64,000 nt of DNA. It comes from Pratylenchus scribneri (lineage: Eukaryota > Nematoda > Chromadorea > Rhabditida > Pratylenchidae). The stretch covers positions 2,666,001 to 2,730,000 of the forward strand of contig JAQSEB010000020.1 in NCBI GenBank assembly GCA_030063045.1, in the 5' to 3' direction. Of this stretch, positions 23,101-34,128 are shown in pieces. The notes below the pieces were generated by a model, which had not been told where the DNA came from, ran no database searches, and saw nothing but the letters and a program-made list of their open reading frames with translations. Both the position numbers and the translations under genes were made by a program. Position 1 is the stretch's first letter, and every line of letters begins with the position of its first letter.

Positions 23101-24940
23101 AGGGAGAATTATATTCGGAAAGGGAGGAGGCGGCAAGGGAAGATATTGACGGCATTCTTTGGTGGATGGCCGAAGAATGGGAGGAAAAGGAGGAAAATAA
23201 AACAATTAAATCAGCGGGAAAAGCATTCGATGATGGGTCAACAATGTTTTGGCCAAATCAAAAAGAAGAAAAGAAAAGGAAAAAGGAACGAAAAATGAAA
23301 AAGCAGCATTCATTGAGAAGGAAATGGAAAGGAGAGGAAAAGGAGGAAGAATTTAATGGACCACCCATATTTTCCCTGAGGAAACAACAAAATGAACGGA
23401 CAAAAGAATCCGAAACGCGAGTTCGTTTTTTACCATCAAAATCGGCGATGGATGATTCGAAAAGAAGACAAATGCGGGCACAAAGAGGGAAGGCCGCCAA
23501 TTTAGGCCCTCTTTGGCCAATCCCATTCAGCTATTCATTTGGCTCTATTCGATCGCCTCGAGGCCAAACTGTTCGTCAATTTTGGCTGTTGAATGAGACA
23601 ATTCGATTTGTGGATGTTGGATTGGCCAAGGACCAATTCTTGTTGGCCAATCCGCATTGGGTTTATGCCTATCGAGTGAATTATGATCGACAAAATTGGC
23701 AAATGCTAATTGCCCAAGTATTTAAATTGCTAAATTAGTTAGCATTTTTATGCCATTTTAGTTGCACAAAAATCACCAAGAAGTGCCAACAATGTCCAGA
23801 ATGCAATTAATGTTGATGCTGAATGTTTCCTCAGGGAATCCACCCATCCCCATTTATTCGTCCAATTACTCAGGTTTTTGGATCCTCTTTCTCACTCAAT
23901 CCTCCAATTCCCCTTCCAGCTATTTGGCCAATGAAGATGATTTGGGAGTTTTGTTAGTTGGATTGGATGCTCTCCATTCTTTGTTGGAATTATTTTCGGC
24001 CAGCGAAGTTTTCGGCCAAATGTTGGTCCATTTTTTGCCGGTCATTCGGCAAATGGATCGACAATTGATAATGGCCGCAACTGAAGGGACTGATCCGGAA
24101 TTGGCTGCCCTTTGGCTGCTCAGTCCCCTTCGATTGGCCAAATTATATCAACTGAGGTGTGCTGCCAATTTGGGTACTTGTGCCGAGAGTAAACAGGCAA
24201 GAATAAATCATTTACAAATATTAAATATTTCGTCATTGATTAAGGTACGAAAATGGTTAGCTTATCCAACGGCATTGGCCGCCGATAATCATCAACAATT
24301 GGCCGCAATTTGCCATCATCTTTTTGCTCATTCCGGCCCATCCGAAATTGCTCTTCTTTTGGGCCTACTCAAACAGCCAAATTCGCCAACTTTTGCCACA
24401 GTAATTCGCCAATTGGCCTCCCAGTGTGTTCAGGATGAATCATTGGTTCGTCAATCAATTGCCGAAATAATGCGCACTCGAAATGCCATCGTCTATTCCA
24501 CAACATTAATTGTAATTTAATTTAATTCAAATTTAAAATATTTTTTTATATTTTTAGAATGGCTACACCATCCAATATAATCGAAAATTTCGAGAACTTT
24601 TTTGGACTGCCCTTTCTCAGCAATTAAATATTCATGAAAGGCAAATTCTTTTTTCCGTCAATACCGGAAAATCGAATCGAATGGCCCGCCTTCTGCTCCA
24701 TTCAATTCGTTCATTAGGCGAATTGAATTTGGTGGAGAGAATTGTGCTTAATTTATGGCCAGATCAATTGAGAGTGGAAATGGTCAGTTTTAAAAGGGAA
24801 TTATTGATTGGATGAAAGAAATCCAATTTGTGCAGGATTATTTGAGAAGAAAATTGTCATGGATTGAAAGGGAGGCCAGTGAACGAATTCGAAAATACCT
24901 CGTCAAGGAAATGGCAACAAAGGGGAAAACAATGAAATAA
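20152..24940 (+). CDS. M1-family zinc aminopeptidase, type II membrane protein with charged insertion
   Basis: Thirteen exons (20152-20410, 20461-20645, 20734-20868, 20919-21161, 21208-21464, 21514-22039, 22083-22354, 22400-22802, 22851-23717, 23762-24196, 24245-24511, 24558-24782, 24836-24940) encode about 1392 residues. A Pro/Ser-rich cytosolic N-terminus precedes one membrane segment (CVLCLLLNAIFVLALFLAFL), giving an extracellular catalytic part. Exopeptidase motif GGMEN (usually GAMEN) is near 22137-22151, zinc site HELAHQWFGN at 22335 onward (split by intron 7), third ligand in SEGFA, and the catalytic Tyr in LYTKGAVMAKML. The ERAP1-like C-terminal region follows. Exon 9 (22851-23717) inserts about 180 Lys/Glu/Arg-rich residues between the MEAWLLNKGVP and GPLWPIPF segments. 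Intron 10 (24197-24244) is GC-AG. CACATTGCAG just before the start may be a trans-splice acceptor; the in-frame Met at 20095 lies before it. Confidence 0.9.
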
Positions 24941-25184
24941 CAAATAATTCTAATTGGCATTGGCATTTGTATATTTTTGCTTCATCCATCTATTCCCCGA
25001 TCCCCGTCCCCTAATCAAAGTCAATACACCTTCATTTTGAATATTGTGATTTCTTGCCATTTAATAAATATATTTAATAATATTCTTCAAATTTATAAAT
25101 GAATTTTATTAAATTGCATTATGAGATTACTAGTACTTCCTCTGAGCATGCTTTCTTTCCCTCCTCTCCATTCAATTGGATTTA

Positions 25185-25258
25185 TATATGTTGCGCCGAA
25201 TCTGGGGAATTGACGATTCCTGGGAATCGTCAATTCCCAATATTCGGCGTAACATATA
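25185..25258. repeat. Near-perfect 36-bp inverted repeat (hairpin)
   Basis: Left arm 25185-25220 and right arm 25223-25258 are reverse complements with only three differences, separated by 2 bp. The inner stem GGGAATTGACGATTCC / GGAATCGTCAATTCCC is perfect. An RNA from either strand would form a strong stem, since one difference becomes a G-U pair. It sits about 245 bp after the aminopeptidase stop codon, outside any coding exon, and could be a foldback element remnant, a small-RNA precursor or a transcript-end structure. Confidence 0.85.
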
Positions 25259-25384
25259 CATTGTAACTTAACAAAATTTGTGTCAATTATCATTTATAGG
25301 AATAATTGATAGTTCAAAGGGTAAAAATAAGATTTTTAAGTTTTATTCATTCATATTTCCAAAAGAATTGTAAATAAAATAAAA

Positions 25385-26245
25385 ACACAAAACGAAGGGA
25401 ATTAATTTGATGAAATACAAACAGGCGGAATTATTAGGGCAAAAAACAAATAGGTGGAATTATTTGGGCAAAATACAAACAGGCGGAATTATTTGGGCAA
25501 AACACAAATAGGCGGAATTGTTTAAGCAAAACACAAACAGGCGGAATTATTTCGGGCAAAATACAACCAGGCGGAATTATTTGGGCAAAACACAAATAGG
25601 CGGAATTATTTAAGCAAAACACAAACAGGCGGAATTATTTCGGGCAAAACACAAAGAGGCGGAATTATTTGGGGCAAAACACAAACAGGCGGAATTATTT
25701 AAGCAAAACACAAACAGGCGGAATTATTTCGGGCAAAACACAAAGAGGCGGAATTATTTGGGGCAAAACACAAACAGGCGGAATTATTTGGGCAAAACAC
25801 AAAGAGGCGGAATTATTTGGGCAAAACACAAAGAGGCGGAATTATTTCGGGCAAAATACAACCAGGCGGAATTATTTGGGCAAAACACAAATAGGCGGAA
25901 TTATTTAAGCAAAACACAAATAGGCGGAATTATTTGGGGCAAAACACAAACAGTCGGAATTATTTGGGGCAAAACACAAACAGGCGGAATTATTTGGGCA
26001 AAACACAAAGAGGCGGAATTATTTGGGCAAACACAAAGAGGCGGAATTATTTGGGCAAAACACAAACAGGCGGAATTATTTGGGCAAAACACAAAGAGGC
26101 GGAATTATTTGGGCAAAACACAAACAGGCGGAATTATTTGGGCAAAACACAAACAGGCGGAATTATTTGGGCAAAACACAAAAAACAGGCGGAATTATTT
26201 AGGTAAAACACAAACAGGCGGAATTAAAAGATGAAACACAAAAGA
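25385..26245. repeat. Minisatellite B, array 2 (29-bp unit)
   Basis: A head-to-tail array with the core ACACAAACAGGCGGAATTATTT and a linker of GGGCAAA, GGGGCAAA, CGGGCAAA or AAGCAAA. About 29 copies are estimated from length. Several units have AAAGAGGCGG or AAATAGGCGG in place of AAACAGGCGG, in interspersed order, which points to local duplication of blocks. It has the same core and orientation as array 1 at 13.3-13.9 kb. A 158-codon open frame runs through it but has no coding support. Confidence 0.95.
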
Positions 26246-26249
26246 AGCC

Positions 26250-29200
26250 GAATGAATTAGCGCTGAAATATCGGACTAAAATTAACCTTTATTAATTGCT
26301 AAGAATTGATCAAAAAAATATATAAATATTTTAATTGGGATCTAGCTATTTAAAAGACATTTGCTAGTGAGAATTTTGGATCAAATGAACTGAACATTTT
26401 AAAAAAATTCTCCCCATTTTTGCCTCATTTGACGAAGATTCACCATTTGATAAAGATGCCAGTTACAGTACAGATACAATATACCCATCCAGCATCCACC
26501 CTCTTCGATTGGTCAAAGAGAATCCTCAAAGAAAATCTATCTAAAATGCCTTGAGGTTCAATCAGTGCCCTCTTCTCTTTCCTTTCTTTTCTTTTCCTTT
26601 CCTTTCCTTTTATTACAGTAATAATAAACGAGAGAACCTTTTTTCCATTCCCAGAAGCTCCAGTGTCCACCTATTTTATTTTTGGATTGTCGATCGATTT
26701 AAAAAAAAAAATTATAAAGCCTTTTTAAATTTTAAACCTATTTAATAGTTTTCTTAATCTCCATCATTCTTGCTTATATTTTATTAATTGTTTAAATGAG
26801 TTTTTTTAAAATAATTTCATACTTTTTAAAAATATGAAGTCAACAATTATATATTAAATGGAAATTATTATAGAATATGCATTTGGGGATATGCCTTTCC
26901 TCCCCACAACCACCTTCTTCTCCCTAAAAACAATCAAATCCACCTTCCAATCCCATTCATTTATTCATTTATTCCCTTTCCAATCTTGATGCTTGCCTTT
27001 TTACTTGCCCACCCTCGCCTCCTCCTCATTTACCCTTTCAAATGGATTTTTGCCCAAATTTTTATTTCCAAAAAAGAAAATAGAATTTGCTCAGCTTTTT
27101 CCCAACATTTTGGCCAAACCAATCAATGAATGCATTGCACACCTTTTCCCTTTATTTCCTCGTTAAATATTTTTTGATCTTTTGCCTCAAAAAATTCTCA
27201 AACAAAAAACCACCTCACAAATTCACTTCCATCCATTCAAATGGGAAATTTTGAAATGAATCCCCCTCAATGTATTTTCCCTTGGTTGGTCCCTCGTTGA
27301 TGAGTTCATTTCAAAAATAAATGAAGGGAATGGCCAAAGCCAAACCACGAGGAGAAATCTGGCTAGGGCACCGTTGATAGGGTTGAAGGGAAGGAGGATT
27401 GCTGGAGAATGTAAACGTCAAAACGTGGGTCGATGGGGGCAATGCGAGGAGTTGGCTGGTTGTTTGGGTGCCGTTGCCTAGCCCCCCTTCTCATCTTTGG
27501 CCAGTCCCCCATTCATTCACTCCACGTGGTTCCGCCGACAGCCACCCCTATATTTTAATGTGTCCTTTCCATTTTCTCAAAAGGGCGGACACAAAACGAA
27601 AACGGGCAGTCCCCCAACTCCAATTCCACAATAATGTTCCATCACACAAAATACTCGACCAACCACTCTCGCCCCAAAGCGCAATTCCCCCATCTGCCCG
27701 CCCATATATTGGCGCCACCACGCGGAGCTCCCCCATTTTTATATTCCACTGCCAATCTTCCCCAGAGCCCAATATATTTTTATGTATTTCCAGCCGGTCT
27801 TTGGCTGATGGCAGCCGCCAGCCGTCTGTTGCCCTTTATCGACGGGAGCCACCCTTTTTCCTTTTGACATAAAAAAGAAAACATTTCGCAACCAGCAAAT
27901 TCCTCCAATAATCCAATCCAATCCCCCATTTCATTTTCATTCCACATTTCTTCTCCTTATCAAGGCCGAATTGAACAATTTATCAGACCACGTCGGCCCC
28001 CGGGTTTTTCCCTTGGAGGGAAAGGGACCACGCGACTATGAAAGGCCCGAATAAAAAACGACGTAAAAATGTGTCCTTCGCCGCCAACCGGCTGCCACTC
28101 TCCAACCACCCCCCCCCCCCCCCCCCCCCACTTTTCCCATTCCATCAACCATTCGGAAATTATCGCGACGAATTCCTCCAGCACAATCAATTAATTTTAT
28201 CTTCCCTTCTCTTCTGCCTTCATTTTTCCCTCCAGCCGCTCGCATTCCCCCTTGGCCGGCTGCCAACCACTTTTGGGGGAAAACTACGCCGGAGGGAGCG
28301 AGCATTCGCCTTCCTTCATATTATCAGTTCGAGAGGCAAAAAGAGATGAGGAGGAGGCTGGCAAGAGTGAGGCGAAGAAAAAGAAAGAAGGCTTCCAGGC
28401 TCCCGTCCATTGGGAAGAAGGCCACGGTCGGGAATGGGCGATGCTGGAGGGGAGAAAAACGAGGCCGCGGGGGACGACCCAATCGATGCATTCGCTTTGC
28501 CTGCTCCTGTTCGGAGCTTTCCCCCTTTTGCCTCCTCTTCCCAATTCCCGGGGACCAAACCGAGAATGAATGGGACGAAATCAGAAAGAAATGGACCCAG
28601 GCCAGAACACTGAACATGATTAGGGGGAGGGGACAGGGATGCTGATTAAACGCCATTCATTAGAGGCAAGGGGCCAAGACGGAGTTTTGTTCAATGTTCC
28701 CCCCTCCGCCAACTATTATCTTCCCCTCCTCTGTCCGTCGATAAGTGTCCCCCATCCATTTTGTGCCTCCGCATTTTTGGTTCGCCAATTCGCGTTTGAT
28801 GCTTTTACTAAACTGATTTGTGACCAACGAATTATTATGGCCCCATTGATTTTGTCCCAATAGGCCACAAATGCTGAGTTGGCATCTGGCCCATTCTTTT
28901 CATTCTCTTTTGTGGCTTTAAAGGGGGACACAATCCCACCGATGGGAAAAACAACAATCCGGGACACAGTGGCCGCAAGTTTCCTTTTGTCAAAAAGGAG
29001 CCGCCGACCATTCTCGTCTACTTTTAGTTAAAAATAAAAAACAACCCACCTTTGGCGATAATGAAATGAGCAAAACTCATTTTGGGCAGTCGCCAATCTT
29101 TCCTTCCATTCCACCTATCAGAGATCAACGAAATGGCCACAAATTTTTTGATGATCAAGCAAATTTTGCAATTGGCTCATTTTCCATTGATTATCCCTTT

Positions 29201-29791
29201 CCAAAATGTACTCAATTAGGCCAATTTACTTCCCCTCCCCTCATTTTCGTACTTTACTCTCATTTTCCCCAATTATATCCAAATTAAGGCCAAAAAAGTA
29301 AAAAGGGGCATTCAAAATTATTCTGTTTTGAATTTGGTTCTTCACAATTTTTCGCTTAATTTGCAAAAATGAAGAGGAGGAATTGGTTTTATCAATCCAA
29401 CATAATTTCACTGTTGCAAACCCCCCTCCCCCTCAGCAATTTGCGGTTGCGTGCCAATTCCAATCTTTGGCCAAAACATTTAATGGCAGTCGTCCGCCGG
29501 TCTTTTGTCTTTTCCTTCCTTCCTGTTGTGTTCGTTCGTTCGTTCGTTCGCCTCACTTTCACCCTTGTGCTGTGCCCTTTATATATAAAAAATCAAAAAC
29601 CATTTGGGAAAGGCCAATTCGATTTTGGAATTATCCTCCAAATTTGGGGTTTTCCATAATTCCTCCCAAATTCATTCAGCAGAAAAAGTGCAAAATTTCA
29701 TCCGTTGATTTCAAAGTAAACCAAAAAAAAAAGAAAAATCGAGCCAATCCAATTCCAAATTGGTGTGGCCAAATTCCCCCCCTTTCAAAAA
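26250..29791. other. Intergenic, pyrimidine-rich, upstream of HLH-30
   Basis: 3.5 kb without a supportable exon. It begins AT-rich and becomes C/T-rich from about 26900, with a 21-C run at 28109-28129. Around 28330-28650 purine-rich DNA gives several overlapping open frames on both strands without splice support. It may contain the HLH-30 promoter and unrecognised 5' exons. Confidence 0.5.
28109..28129. repeat. 21-bp C homopolymer
   Basis: An uninterrupted run of 21 C on the + strand, the longest of several C or G runs (12 C at 9585, 11 C at 19102, 12 G at 57211). The G strand could form a quadruplex. The length may also be affected by sequencing error. Confidence 0.9.
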
Positions 29792-32700
29792 ATGCTCCAA
29801 AATTTCCTTCAATCTCAGCAACAACAACAAATTGCTGCACAACAGCATTTAGAGGACCAACAAAGGGAGAAAAACCAACAGCAGGTTACTAATTAAAGGG
29901 AGGCCTTTGATTGAATGAATTTGAATTAAAGTTGGACGAATTCATCATTGACGAAATCCTCTCGCTTGAGGGCGAACAAGTCCACAATTTGAGGCAAAGG
30001 GCTGCGAATCAGCAGCACCAGGTTTGGCCAAAAGACCAAATAATATTCGAATATTATCCATTCCCCATGAAGATGCCCAACAGCTATAGTTGTGCCGAAA
30101 ATATGTCCGGCCAACAAAATAGCAGGTCAATTCCGTTGCACACTGCGTGCAGCAGGGATTCATCGGTTTGCACTGTAAAAATTCAAACAAAAAATGATAG
30201 AAATATTTAATATAAAATAAAATGAATAATTAATTCAAATATCTTTCAATAAAAAATACAAAAATAAATATCCCTCCATCACCCTGGCAGAATGCCTCCA
30301 TCCAAAGTGGTTCACCTGGTTTCCAAACGGGCGGCGGTGGTTTCAACCTGTATAGCCCAAAAAATGAAAGTGACTTTCGGCAAATAATTTCCTCTTCTGC
30401 GCCAACTTCCTGCGAAATTGAGTACGTAATTGATGAGGGCCAACAAAAATTGGCATTGGAAAATGGAAAAGGAGGAGGAGGAAAAATTGGGAAAAGACAA
30501 AAATTGGAAAAACAAAACAATAATAATAGTTTTGATGGAGGAGGAGGCCAATGTGAAGGTGAAGATGATGATGAGGAAATTAGAATGATTGGAATGTTGA
30601 ATATGGTGGGAAATAATCCATTAATGGGAATTGGCCCATCCACATCAAATTCAAGCCCAAGAGGCGGTGAAAGACTCCGTGAAATTGTGCTCAGGTGCTT
30701 CAAAAAAATATCCGGGAATTCTTTCCCTCCTTCCTCTTTTCTGGCCGAATTTTGTCTCTAATTCCACCAATTTCCAATTTTTAAGGAATTTCATTCGCCG
30801 TGGGGGTGCCGGACCCGGGAATAGCAGTGGAAGTGGAGGAAGTGGGGCAACAATGAATGGAGGCCAATCAACAACAAATAATAATATTCAACGAGATTTG
30901 AACAATTTGACGGAGGCCGAATTGTACAAAGATAGGCGTAAAAAGGACATTCACAATATGAGTAAGGAGGGAATTAGTTGAATGGGAATTGGTTTGGATT
31001 GGATTAAAATGAATTTAAAGTTGAACGAAGACGAAGGTACAACATAAATGATCGGATCAAGGAATTGGGATTAATGTTGCCAAAATCAACGGCAGAGTAA
31101 GTTTTTAAAAGGATCAAGGGTCAGTTCCCCATTCCAATTTCATTCATAAAACTTTTTCAATCATTTCCAAAATTGGAAAATTTATTCTCATTTACCATTT
31201 TTGTTACCATTTTTTGCCTAAAGACAATTCGGGGTCCAAAAATTAATCATTGTTACTGTAAAAAAAATGAAAGGGAATGGAAAATGTGCAGAAAAATGCT
31301 TTTTTTCAATCTTTGGCCCAATTCCATCCACCCAAAAATGGTTTCAATTCGTCAAAAAATTTTATTCAGGGAAATGAAATTGAACAAAGGGACCATCTTG
31401 AAGGCATCCTGCGATTATATTCGACAATTGCAAAAGGATAGGGAAATTATGATTAGGTTTGGCTTTTTGGCCTAAATCCATTTATTCAATCAAATTGAAT
31501 TTAAGGCAACATCAACAAACGACGAGGCTGGAGGAATTGACAAAACAATATTTCCAACGGATTCAAGTAAGTCCAATCCAATTATATTTCCGTTCATTTT
31601 TTATTAGAAGACACCTCCCTTCGACTTTGAGGTGGTACTGTACCTCTAGAAGATGAAATTTTTTGCAAAAGTTCATCGCATTTCAATCAGGCTCTATAAA
31701 AAACGCTATAGTTTGTACAAAAATGTCGGCAGATAGGATAAGTAGACGCCAAATTTTGTCGATTTTTATGGCTACGAAAAAATTATAAGCCACAGGGTTT
31801 CTAATAGAAAAAATAGGGTAATCTAATTTGGATTTTGCCCTCCAAGAATATATAATAAATTTATTATTTATTAATTCAATTCTAAGTCCTAATGTGCATT
31901 AATCTTTGAGCATTGAGCCTATTATTATTAGGCATTTTCACATGAATAAATTGATAAAATGGCATTCACAAATTTGCAGGAATTGGAGGCTCAATTGGAG
32001 AAGAATGGAATCAGTGTGCCACCGTGCAATTTGCCAATTCTTGCGCCATTTTCGCCAACTTCCTCACAACATGGCAAATCAATTAAGCAGGAACCATTGG
32101 AGGAATTGAATTCTTTTTCGCCATCCAGCACACCGCAGGCGGCCACCAAAATTGCATCAAGTTTGCAGGAAATGCAAATTACCAGTCCATTGGGCGTTGG
32201 CAATCATCATCATCATACTCCATTGCTTAAATTATCCCCTCATCCCGGCGGTGGCCAATTCATGATTGGAAGTGCCCCAAGTGATATGGCCAGTTATTTG
32301 CATGGAAATGGACAGAACAACAATTCACCAACAGCCGCAACACTTAATTTCCTCCAACAACAACGCCAACAGCAACCACAACAGCAGCCAATGGAATTTG
32401 GTGAGAGAAAAGGGAACAAGTGTTGCCAGCAGGGGCATTTTATATATGTCTTTTTGAACTTTTTATGTTTTTGGGGATCATTTGATTCTCACTTGGGATA
32501 TTCCTTGGCCCCGGCAATAAAAAGAAAAGGGTGATTAATACTATTTTTGATGGGCCTACAGGGGCACAATTGTTCTTTTGGGATAAGGAACAAAAATATC
32601 CTCAGTGAATTTGGAAAAAAGGAAATAATCATTTAATTTGTAGGCTCAAATCCACTCAATTGGAACGGCCAAATATTCAATTCGGGCAATTATGCGGAAT

Positions 32701-32895
32701 TGAGTATGGAGGAATTCGCATTTCAGGTGTGCAAAAATGGCCATATAATCAAATTAATCCCGTCTTCCACAGAATCGAGGCCCAATCCAAGGCCAAGACC
32801 CATTGATGTCCCACGGCAGTTTGTCCAATCAATTATCGCCGGTCATCCAATGGGATCAGTCTGGATTTTCGCCCGGAAATGATTCCCACCAATAA
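29792..32895 (+). CDS. hlh-30: bHLH-leucine-zipper transcription factor, MiT/TFE type (HLH-30)
   Basis: Exons, read by phase: 29792-29884, 29932-30021, 30073-30165, 30291-30694, 30786-30961, 31021-31096, 31370-31456, 31506-31566, 31980-32400, 32644-32726 and 32773-32895, about 569 residues. A Gln-rich start is followed by [13 protein letters not shown], which matches the TFEB-type activation region, and low-complexity linkers. The diagnostic bHLH reads [20 protein letters not shown], then [14 protein letters not shown] and [17 protein letters not shown], then a zipper with [21 protein letters not shown] typical C-terminal FAFQ-containing region ends the protein. The 51-bp intron 30022-30072 is a multiple of three with no stop, so it could be retained. 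The start is uncertain because more 5' exons may lie in the pyrimidine-rich flank. In C. elegans HLH-30 drives autophagy and lysosomal genes. Confidence 0.9.
31602..31806. mobile_element. Possible short TA-flanked MITE in an HLH-30 intron
   Basis: The intron 31567-31979 is much longer than its neighbours. Inside it, TA at 31602-31603 is followed by TTAGAAGACACC, and GGGTTTCTAA is followed by TA at 31805-31806, giving weak inverted ends (TTAGAA/TTCTAA) with a TA duplication as in mariner-like elements. The similarity is short, so this is tentative. Confidence 0.35.
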
Positions 32896-34128
32896 TCCAC
32901 ATTTAACATATTTTTGTGTATATTTTCTTTGTACAAAAATCCCCTCAAAAATGTACATATTGATGAACAAATCCAAAATCCATTCAAGTCCGCCGCCATC
33001 CATTCAACACGCAAACTCCTCTCTTCCTCTCCTCATCAAAATGTGTTATTTTTCTTATTAAAATGCTGAAAAAAAAGCAACAACAAAAACCAAAATTCAG
33101 GGGCAGAATCGTAACTACAATCACTCAACAAAAATTTCATACACAGGTGTACATTACATATAAATATAAAAATGTTATTTTTTCTGATGTTTGTTCCATT
33201 ATTTTTTATTCATTTTGTGTCCTCCTCCTCCTTCCATCTTTAAATATCAAGTTTTGTATTTTACGCATTCTAATAAGTAACATTTTGTGTAACATAAACT
33301 CCACCAAAAAAAGTCCAATCCTCTAATTATATTTTGAGAATATCGTCGATGAATGACAAAGTTTATGCTTAAAAAAAAATTGTGGATAAAAATTAGTCAA
33401 AAATTGGAGAATTGCCAGTAAAATGAATTTGGACTTTTTTTTCTATTTAAATTAAAGCCAATTTGGAATTTGTCCATAAAATAAATATTGCCCTTTTAAA
33501 CGATGTAAATATACTTTCCCTCTGTTTGCTTCTGTCGATTTTCATCCAAATTTGGCCCCAATTTCCCTTTACAAATTTATCCAAACTGTTGAAGCGAGGT
33601 CACAATTCAATTCATTTTCACCTTTCCCATTCATCCAAAACCATCTTAAAATTGCGGTTAACACATTTGTATGATTTCATTTTCAAAATTTCATGTTCCA
33701 TTTCCATCAAATATTTTGAATTGTTTATTTTGGAAACAACAACAAAAAAATGGCAAAACATGCAGCAGAGGATAATTTCCCCATTTATATTTGTCCAACA
33801 AATTATATTTTGTAAATAGAAGGGCAAATTAAACCCAAAATGCCGATGTCAGAATTGTATCATATTCTATTATTTTTATATTATTTTAAATATAATAATT
33901 CCATATATAAAATATAAATACATAAAAATGAAATATTTGCAATTGAATATAATAATTATTATTCAATAATAATATTTATGCATATTTAAATGAAATGAAT
34001 GGTGGACATGGACAAATCTGGTAAATGCAAATTCAATACAATTAAATGAAAATGAATGGATGAATGAAGGGGAAAAAAGGATTTAATTATAATTTGTATT
34101 CATTGAATTGAATTACAATGAGAATTGA
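32896..34128. other. Intergenic between HLH-30 and SUR-8 (convergent 3' ends)
   Basis: AT-rich sequence that should hold the 3' UTRs of both convergent genes. AATATA and AATAAA motifs are frequent. No exon is recognised. Confidence 0.6.

Noticed and set aside
25669..26234. 158-codon open frame in minisatellite B array 2
   Set aside because: Repeat translation only. Unit length variants (28-31 bp) shift the frame, and array 1 of the same family has no comparable frame.
28284..28656. Several overlapping frames of 80-110 codons at 28.3-28.7 kb
   Set aside because: All six frames are partly open due to GC-rich, biased composition; no frame has splice or motif support.
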